Source: an uncultured Clostridia bacterium (GTDB lineage: Bacteria; Bacillota; Clostridia; Christensenellales; Borkfalkiaceae). Taken from it: DNA of 64,000 bases. The stretch is taken from the NCBI GenBank assembly GCA_934271265.1, contig CAKQRE010000036.1, positions 56,628 to 120,627 of the forward strand, in the 5' to 3' direction. Under the pieces are notes generated by a model. It was not told the origin of the DNA and searched no databases. It saw nothing but the letters and a program-made list of their open reading frames with translations. The stretch's first letter is position 1. Each line of letters opens with the position of its first letter. The position numbers and the translations under genes were made by a program. Shown piece by piece: positions 58,548 through 64,000 of the stretch.

Positions 58548-59362
58548 TGCATTTTATACATTAAATAATAATTTTTCAGATGTCCGCGATAGTTATCCTT
58601 CCACGGTTTGTTTTTCCCGAGATAGTGAATGATCAGATTGTTTTTCTCCACCCAGTCCGGATCCACGTCATCGTTCTGCAAAATAACGCTCGCCGTCACA
58701 CGCCTGTCCGGGAGATTAAAAACGTACGGATCGACAAGCTTCACTTTATCCCCGAAAAAGCGACAGACGATATCCTGATCGTAGAGAACGAGAAGGGCTT
58801 TCCGTTTCGTGACGTACTCTCTGATCTCCGCCACGTTCACGGCATGGCGAAGTTTTTTTACATTCATCATCATAACGCCGGTGTTCAGGTAAACGGCGTT
58901 GTCCTTCGCGTCGAGACGGATCACGTTGATCCCGGTAAGCAGCTTTCCGATCTGCGTACAACCGATAAAGTAATAGCGATCCTCGAACGAAATGTCATAC
59001 AGGCGCGAAATGTCTCCGTGCACGATGAGATCGCTGTCGAGATAAAGGATCTTCTCAACCTCTTCCGGAAGCAAAAGCGGGGCTATAAGCCGATAATAGA
59101 TCGTAAACGGATACCGTTTCACCGTCGGAAAACCTTCGAAAATCTTCTCGTCGACGTCAAGTTTTTCGATCGAAACGTTCCTTCCCCGAAAAGAAGAAAG
59201 GATCTCGGAAAAGTCGCTCTCCTTAAGATCGGAGCTCATCAGAAAAAGGCGGAAGGATTTATCCTCGTTGTTTTTCAGAAGGGAATTCAACGCCGTTTTG
59301 AAATGCGGAATATACCCGCGGTTGATCGAAAACAACAGATTATATATCGGATCGGAACGCAA
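58544..59362 (-). CDS. Family 8 glycosyltransferase
   Basis: A 272-residue retaining glycosyltransferase (LgtC/glycogenin-like). The DxD motif is in ILYLDSDLIVHGD, and YLNTGVMMMNVKKLR and IIHYLGKNKPWK are the GT8 substrate signatures. Acceptor and sugar are unknown; pairing with cardiolipin synthase hints at a lipid or surface glycan. The start is a TTG at 59362: GGAGG lies six bases upstream and the fold begins just after it, while the open frame further upstream has no site. Confidence 0.87.
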   Translation of the reverse strand: MRSDPIYNLLFSINRGYIPHFKTALNSLLKNNEDKSFRLFLMSSDLKESDFSEILSSFRGRNVSIEKLDVDEKIFEGFPTVKRYPFTIYYRLIAPLLLPEEVEKILYLDSDLIVHGDISRLYDISFEDRYYFIGCTQIGKLLTGINVIRLDAKDNAVYLNTGVMMMNVKKLRHAVNVAEIREYVTKRKALLVLYDQDIVCRFFGDKVKLVDPYVFNLPDRRVTASVILQNDDVDPDWVEKNNLIIHYLGKNKPWKDNYRGHLKNYYLMYKMQ

Positions 59363-59384
59363 TGATATCCTCCGTAAACAAAGC

Positions 59385-59413
59385 CGGGCGCGGAGACTAC
59401 GTTCCCGCGCCCG
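59385..59413. promoter_or_regulatory. Stable hairpin at the 5' end of the GT8-cls transcript
   Basis: CGGGCGCGG pairs with CCGCGCCCG over 9 bp. With the predicted start near 59422 it would form the very 5' end of the mRNA, then the ribosome binding site follows. On the plus strand a T-run follows, so it could also stop antisense transcripts. Confidence 0.6.
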
Positions 59414-59428
59414 CACTCTTTTTTATTT

Positions 59429-59457
59429 ATTTTACCATATCTCGCCGAAAATTTCAA
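59429..59457 (-). promoter_or_regulatory. Sigma-A promoter for the GT8-cls unit
   Basis: TTGAAA (59457-59452) and TAAAAT (59434-59429) on the minus strand with a 17-bp spacer and a TGG just before the -10. Confidence 0.8.
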
Positions 59458-59563
59458 CCCTATCGGAAAAATTTCTCCGAAAACGGAAAAAACTTTCCCG
59501 AATCCTGTCGGGTCAGCTCCCGAAAAAGGTCTTACGCGGCTTATCGAGGAGTTTCGGAAGAGC

Positions 59564-59632
59564 AAAACCGCCCGTCATGCCAGGCAAGAATAATACGAAC
59601 CTTGCCCGGCATACCTTCGGCGGGCGGTTTTT
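59564..59632 (-). terminator. Terminator after the ABC exporter genes, with repeat inside
   Basis: AAAACCGCCCG (59564-59574) pairs with CGGGCGGTTTT (59621-59631). The loop of this stem is copy C of the hairpin repeat. On the minus strand TTTTGCTC follows. Confidence 0.75.
59577..59612. repeat. Hairpin repeat family, copy C
   Basis: Thirty-six bases, beginning ATGCCAGGCAAG and ending CTTGCCCGGCAT, with the core AATAATACGAAC. The arms pair over 12 positions with one mismatch. It lies in the loop of a larger terminator stem. Confidence 0.8.
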
Positions 59633-59643
59633 GAATAACATAT

Positions 59644-61452
59644 TTATTCTCCCGAAAACTGCGAATTATAAAGCCCCGCATAAAAACCGTTTTGTTCCAT
59701 CAGCTCGTCATGCGTGCCCTGCTCGATGATATTGCCGTCTTTCATCACGAGAATGAGGTCGGCGTTGCGGATGGTGGAAAGCCTGTGGGCGATCACGAAG
59801 CTCGTTCTGCCCTGCGTCAGCCGGTCCATCGCGCGAGAGATCACTTCTTCCGTGCGGGTATCCACGTTGCTCGTCGCCTCGTCCAGGATCAGAAGGGGGG
59901 CTTTTTCCGCCATGGCGCGGGCGATGGTGATCAGCTGTTTCTGCCCGCCGGATACGCTCGACTCCCCGTCCATCACGGTGTCAAGCCCGTTCGGAAGGGT
60001 ATGAACGAAATGGGCGATCCCCGCCTCGTGACAGATCCGATCGAGTTCTTCGTCCGAAACGCCGGTTTTCGAAAACAGAATATTTTCTCTTAACGTTCCT
60101 TCGAACATCCACGTATCCTGCAGCACCATGCCGAAGATATCATGCACTTCTTCTCTGGACATATCTTTCACGGAAACGCCGTCGATCGTGATATCCCCGC
60201 CGTTCACCTCGTAAAAACGCATCAGAAGATTTACCATCGTCGTTTTTCCCGCGCCGGTCGGTCCGACGATCGCTACCTTCATACCCGGTTTCACCTTAGC
60301 CGAAAAGTCGGGAATGATGATCTTTTCGGGATCGTACCCGAACCGGACGTGTTTGAATTCCACTTCCCCGCGGATTAACGCGTCCTTTCCCGTCAACAGC
60401 CTGCGCGTTTTCCCGCTTTCGTCGGAAAGTTCTTCCTGCGCGAGGAACTCGTTCACCCTGCTCGCCGCGCCCGCCGCCATCTGCAGAGAATTCATCGCCT
60501 GCGCGATCTGGCCCATCGGGCTTTGGAACAGATTGACGTAAACAAGGAACGCGGTAATGGTACCGAACGTCACGATGCCTTCGTTCAGAAGCAGTCCGCC
60601 GACCACGCACACCGCGGCGTAAGCGAAATAGGAAACGAAGGAAGATACGGGCTGCATGATCCCCGCAAGCATCTGCGCGCGGAACATTGCTTTTCTCATC
60701 GCCTCGTTGGAATTTTCAAACTCTTCTTTCTTTCTCTTTCCCGCGCCGAACGCCTTGATCACGGTAAGCCCGGTAAAGTTTTCTTCCACCTTGCCGTCAA
60801 GTTCGCCTAAAATGATCTGTCTTTTACGAAACTGCGGCATTGCGAATTTCGTAATAAACCCGACGAAACCAAGCATCAGCGGCACGATCAGAAGAGCCGT
60901 AAGAGCCATCTGCCACCTCGTTACGAACATGGCGATCAACACGCCGACCAGCATAAACACTGCCGACAAAAACATCGTGACCGCCTGTTCGAGAGACTGG
61001 CTTACCGTATCGATATCGTTCGTCACCACCGAAAGCGTATCGCCGTACTGACGGGAATCGAAGTATTTCAGAGGTACGCGGTTGATCTTCTGCGAGATCT
61101 TCTTTCTCATGCCGTAAGCAAACCTCTGCGTAACGCCCGCCATGATAAACGAAGCGAGATAATTGCACAGCGCACCGCATGCGTAAAACCCGATCAGAAT
61201 AAAGCCTATCTTCGCTATCTTCGCAAGGTCGATATTCCTCATCGCCGCGCCCGCCGTGATCGTATCGGTTAGTTCTTTCAGCCATTGCGGCGCGAAAATA
61301 GAGAGGACCGTGGAGACGATAATAAATACGGATGCTGCAATAATCGACTTATAGAACGGCTTCATCGACGCAAGCAAGTCTTTTCTGTTTTTTCTTTTTT
61401 CTTCTTTCGTCAAAGGTTTCATGGGTCCCGTCTGCCCTCTGTGCGGTCTCAT
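59644..61452 (-). CDS. ABC exporter half-transporter, canonical ATPase site
   Basis: A 602-residue protein with six membrane helices (about 50-330) fused to an ATPase domain. GPTGAGKTTM (Walker A), VSGGQKQL (signature) and LLILDEATSNVD (Walker B with the catalytic Glu) are intact. It begins ten bases after GGAGG and its ATG overlaps the upstream stop (ATGA). With the upstream gene it should form a heterodimer of the BmrCD/TM287-288 type, exporting drugs, lipids or peptides. Confidence 0.93.
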   Translation of the reverse strand: MRPHRGQTGPMKPLTKEEKRKNRKDLLASMKPFYKSIIAASVFIIVSTVLSIFAPQWLKELTDTITAGAAMRNIDLAKIAKIGFILIGFYACGALCNYLASFIMAGVTQRFAYGMRKKISQKINRVPLKYFDSRQYGDTLSVVTNDIDTVSQSLEQAVTMFLSAVFMLVGVLIAMFVTRWQMALTALLIVPLMLGFVGFITKFAMPQFRKRQIILGELDGKVEENFTGLTVIKAFGAGKRKKEEFENSNEAMRKAMFRAQMLAGIMQPVSSFVSYFAYAAVCVVGGLLLNEGIVTFGTITAFLVYVNLFQSPMGQIAQAMNSLQMAAGAASRVNEFLAQEELSDESGKTRRLLTGKDALIRGEVEFKHVRFGYDPEKIIIPDFSAKVKPGMKVAIVGPTGAGKTTMVNLLMRFYEVNGGDITIDGVSVKDMSREEVHDIFGMVLQDTWMFEGTLRENILFSKTGVSDEELDRICHEAGIAHFVHTLPNGLDTVMDGESSVSGGQKQLITIARAMAEKAPLLILDEATSNVDTRTEEVISRAMDRLTQGRTSFVIAHRLSTIRNADLILVMKDGNIIEQGTHDELMEQNGFYAGLYNSQFSGE

Positions 61453-63323
61453 AATCCGAGTTCCTCCTTTGAAAGTTGCGATAAAGCGATCTCTCTGTAC
61501 ACAGGGCAATCGCGAAGAAGGTCTTTGTGTTTTCCCATACCGACCGCTTTTCCTTCGTCGAGAACGACGATAAGGTCTGCGTCCATGATCGTGCCGATGC
61601 GCTGCGCGACGATGAGTTTCGTCGTTCCGTTTGCGTATTCCGCAAGATTCTCGCGCACCTTACGATCCGTCTTGTAATCGAGCGCGGAAAAACTGTCGTC
61701 GAAAATAAGGATCTCCGCCCCCGTTGCGATCGCCCTTGCGATACACAACCTCTGCTTCTGTCCGCCGGACACGTTCTTTCCTCCCTGAGAGATCGGAGAA
61801 TCGTACCCTTCCGGCATTTCGCGGATAAAGGGATCCGCCTCGGCGATCTTCGCCGCCTCTTCTATTGTTTCCTGCGGTATAAAGGGATCGGAAAAAGCGA
61901 TGTTTTCTTTTACCGAACCGGAGAACAAAATTCCTTTCTGCGGCACAAGTCCGATTTTTTTGCGCAAAGTCTCCTGCTTCAGTTCCTTTACGTTCACACC
62001 GTCCACCAGAACCTCGCCGACCGTGGCGTCGTAAAAACGGGGCACAAGGTTGACAAGCGTCGTCTTGCCGCTGCCCGTCGCACCGATAAATGCGACCGTC
62101 TGTCCTTTCTCCGCACGGAAGGATATATTTCCGAGCACTTCTTCCTCCCCCTTGCCGTAACCGAAAGACACGTTGCGGAATTCCACCGTTCCCGTCTCCG
62201 CGGTCGGAGTTTCCGTTTGCGGGTCGATCACGTCGGACGACGAATTCAACACCTCGTGGATCCTCCCGGCGGAAACCTGCGCGCGGGGCATCAGCACGAA
62301 CATCATCATCAGCATCATGAAAGACATAATGATCTGAGAAGCCAGCATCATGAAAGACGTGACCGTTGCATAATCGGTTTCGCCGGAATTGATCAGATGC
62401 GCGCCGATCCAGTAGATCGCGAGAGAAACGCCGTTCATCACAAGGGTCATCACGGGGCTCATAAACCCCATAACGCGGCTCGAGAAAAGTTGTCTCCCGG
62501 TGATTTCTCTGTTCGCTCCGTCGAACTTGTTTTCCATATACGCTTCCGCATTGTATGCGCGAACGATCCTCGTTCCCGTCAGATTTTCGCGGGTGACGGA
62601 ATTCAGGCGGTCGGTCAGTTTCTGCATTTTACGGAAGGTGGGCAGCACGGCGATCATGATGCACGCGATACATACGATCATTACGATAACGGCGGCAAGC
62701 GTGGCGACCGTAAGCTCGAGGCTCGTGGCGCGGATCTTGAGGATCGCCCATACCGCCGTGATCGGCGCCGCAATGACCATTCTGAGCATCATTACGTTTG
62801 CAATCTGCACCTGCTGAACGTCGTTCGTCGTGCGGGTGATGAGAGACGCCGTCGAGAAGGAGTCGATCTCGCGAACGGAAAACTCGTCGATCTTCGCATA
62901 AATGCGGGAACGGATCCTCGTCGTAAGCGAGGACGACACGTAAGACGCGATCAGCCCGACGGACATCTGCGCCGCCGCGCTTCCGAGCGCCACGAGGAGC
63001 ATCATACCGCCGCTTTTCCAGATATCGCCGACGGTAGCTTTCGCCACGGCAACGAGAAGGGCAACCCTCTCTTCGGGAACGCCGAGAGCGGAAAGGGTCT
63101 GCCCGTCGATCTTGTCCCACCCGACGGTGCCGACCAACGCGGACAACGCTTCCCCGAACTTCTCCGGGTGATTGTGATAGTCGAGATAAGTGATCGACTG
63201 AATTATTTTCTGAACGTAATCGACAAGCGTCATCGTAAAATACACCTGAAGTACGGTCAGCCCGCAGAGAAGAGCGATCAGCATCCAATCGACGGGGCGT
63301 AAATTTCTATATAGTTTAATCAT
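61449..63323 (-). CDS. ABC exporter half-transporter, degenerate ATPase site
   Basis: A 624-residue protein with an N-terminal helix bundle (about 15-350; a ~45-residue loop after helix 1 is long) and an ATPase domain. GATGSGKTTL and VSGGQKQRL are normal, but Walker B reads ILIFDDSFSALD, with Asp where the catalytic Glu should be. One degenerate and one canonical partner is the rule in heterodimeric exporters. It overlaps the marR stop by eight bases. Confidence 0.93.
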   Translation of the reverse strand: MIKLYRNLRPVDWMLIALLCGLTVLQVYFTMTLVDYVQKIIQSITYLDYHNHPEKFGEALSALVGTVGWDKIDGQTLSALGVPEERVALLVAVAKATVGDIWKSGGMMLLVALGSAAAQMSVGLIASYVSSSLTTRIRSRIYAKIDEFSVREIDSFSTASLITRTTNDVQQVQIANVMMLRMVIAAPITAVWAILKIRATSLELTVATLAAVIVMIVCIACIMIAVLPTFRKMQKLTDRLNSVTRENLTGTRIVRAYNAEAYMENKFDGANREITGRQLFSSRVMGFMSPVMTLVMNGVSLAIYWIGAHLINSGETDYATVTSFMMLASQIIMSFMMLMMMFVLMPRAQVSAGRIHEVLNSSSDVIDPQTETPTAETGTVEFRNVSFGYGKGEEEVLGNISFRAEKGQTVAFIGATGSGKTTLVNLVPRFYDATVGEVLVDGVNVKELKQETLRKKIGLVPQKGILFSGSVKENIAFSDPFIPQETIEEAAKIAEADPFIREMPEGYDSPISQGGKNVSGGQKQRLCIARAIATGAEILIFDDSFSALDYKTDRKVRENLAEYANGTTKLIVAQRIGTIMDADLIVVLDEGKAVGMGKHKDLLRDCPVYREIALSQLSKEELGL

Positions 63324-63744
63324 GTTCTCCTCCGGAATACTCGCTTAATTTCTTTAACAAACGAAGTAATTCGTCGAAATCTTCTTCGCCGAGCGTTTCG
63401 GCGATCCCGAGTATGTTTCGTTTCATTTTATTCGTCGTACTTTCCGCACATGCCTTGCCTGCTTCGGTCAGCGTTACGCAGAGCTTTCTGCCGTCCGATT
63501 CGTGCCTGCGGCGTTCGACAAGCCCTTTTTTCTCCGTGGTTTTCAGAAGGTTCGCCACCCTGCCCGATCCTACGCCGAGAAATTCCGCGATCTCGCCGGC
63601 AGTCGCCTGCCCGCAATTTGCAAGAAATCCGATCATCGCCCCCTCGCCGAGCGCCGTGCCGGACTCGATCTTTCTCGCAATGCCGCGCCGCATCGTTTTT
63701 CCGATCAGCATCAGCATTTCGTCTGCCTTTTTATCGTCGATCAC
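63316..63744 (-). CDS. MarR-family transcriptional regulator
   Basis: A 142-residue winged-helix regulator. TAGEIAEFLGVGSGRVANLLKT (shortened; helix-turn-helix, about 50-70) and KKGLVERRRHESDGRKLCVTLTEAG (shortened; wing) match the family. The start is a GTG at 63744, six bases after GGAGG. It leads the operon of the two ABC genes and probably represses it through the inverted repeat at its promoter. MarR proteins next to heterodimeric exporters are frequent. Confidence 0.93.
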   Translation of the reverse strand: MIDDKKADEMLMLIGKTMRRGIARKIESGTALGEGAMIGFLANCGQATAGEIAEFLGVGSGRVANLLKTTEKKGLVERRRHESDGRKLCVTLTEAGKACAESTTNKMKRNILGIAETLGEEDFDELLRLLKKLSEYSGGEHD

Positions 63745-63760
63745 TTTTTGCCTCCGTTTT

Positions 63761-63785
63761 AATTATCTTTTAGTGTGAGATAATT
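63761..63785. promoter_or_regulatory. Operator-like inverted repeat for the MarR regulator
   Basis: AATTATCT (63761-63768) and AGATAATT (63778-63785) are perfect 8-base arms around a 9-base spacer. One arm overlaps the -10 box, a classical place for autorepression. Confidence 0.75.
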
Positions 63786-63811
63786 ATAGCGGATCGCAAC
63801 GGCGTTGTCAA
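63783..63811 (-). promoter_or_regulatory. Consensus sigma-A promoter of the marR-ABC operon
   Basis: TTGACA (63811-63806) and TATAAT (63788-63783), both perfect, with a 17-bp spacer. The remaining DNA to position 64000 shows no gene. Confidence 0.9.
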
Positions 63812-64000
63812 ATCATTTTTACGGGAAATTTCGATTTTTCCGAAAGACGTTTCGTATTTTTAGGCTTAGCATTCGCCATCACTAACTATTTTTACGGCGA
63901 AAAATCGGTTTATGACTGTGTCAGCCGAGAGAAAAGCGAACGTCATTAAGTTTTAACGGCGCAAAATTCGTAAAATCTTTGTTAAACTCGCTTGTAATAC

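Noticed and set aside
61527..63302. A 591-codon open frame antisense to the ABC transporter gene
   Set aside because: Rich in Arg and His as expected of an antisense reading of this codon bias; no ribosome binding site and no family features.

Overview
The window reads as chromosomal DNA of an uncultured-type Firmicute (Bacillota, probably class Clostridia). The evidence is the complete S10-spc-alpha ribosomal cluster in Gram-positive order, a zinc-type S14 (rpsZ), a Cys4 zinc lid in adenylate kinase, the secG-rnr-smpB and tmk-holB-ricT neighbourhoods, GGAGG ribosome binding sites and clean sigma-A promoters with 17-bp spacers. GC looks close to one half. No phage, insertion sequence, CRISPR array or plasmid gene is visible. 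The order or family is not decidable from reading alone.

Layout. 0.16-5.9 kb (minus): secG, rnr, smpB and a YfhO-type membrane protein, from a strong promoter. 6.0-9.4 kb (minus): an unknown membrane-anchored protein, tmk, holB and ricT, overlapping. 9.9-14.4 kb (minus): greA and a 1274-residue membrane protein with a long coiled coil. 14.8-16.8 kb (minus): the Ktr potassium uptake pair. 16.9-32.8 kb (minus): 31 genes from rpsJ to rplQ, including secY, adk, map, infA and rpoA, behind a roughly 250-nt leader holding an attenuator-like terminator. 33.0-36.1 kb (minus): an EF-G paralogue and a sugar-phosphate kinase. 36.2-39.8 kb (minus): a glycerophosphodiesterase-like gene and a copper ATPase whose C-terminus is a CopZ-like domain. 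40.1-49.1 kb (plus): lepA, hemW, dnaE, an ATP-type phosphofructokinase and a PPi-type phosphofructokinase. 49.3-55.6 kb (plus): a membrane glycosyltransferase, a YitT protein, tRNA-Gly(CCC), about 1 kb of repeat-rich non-coding DNA, and leuS. 55.7-63.8 kb (minus): a NahK-like sugar kinase, a GT8 glycosyltransferase with cardiolipin synthase, and a MarR-controlled heterodimeric ABC exporter.

Most of the window is housekeeping: translation, protein export, ribosome rescue, DNA replication and glycolysis. The more unusual signals are: (1) a full ribosome binding site and ATG inside copA, placed so that a free CopZ-like chaperone could be made from the same gene; (2) a promoter module repeated in front of yitT and leuS with identical internal spacing; (3) a family of hairpin repeats ending in ATGCC and GGCAT at three loci; (4) a decayed duplication of the tRNA-Gly 3' end and its terminator; (5) a 13-base word found three times; and (6) unusual tails or insertions in ribosomal proteins L24 and L17. 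I did not find a clearly new multi-gene system; the copA/copZ arrangement and the shared promoter module are the best candidates for new biology.
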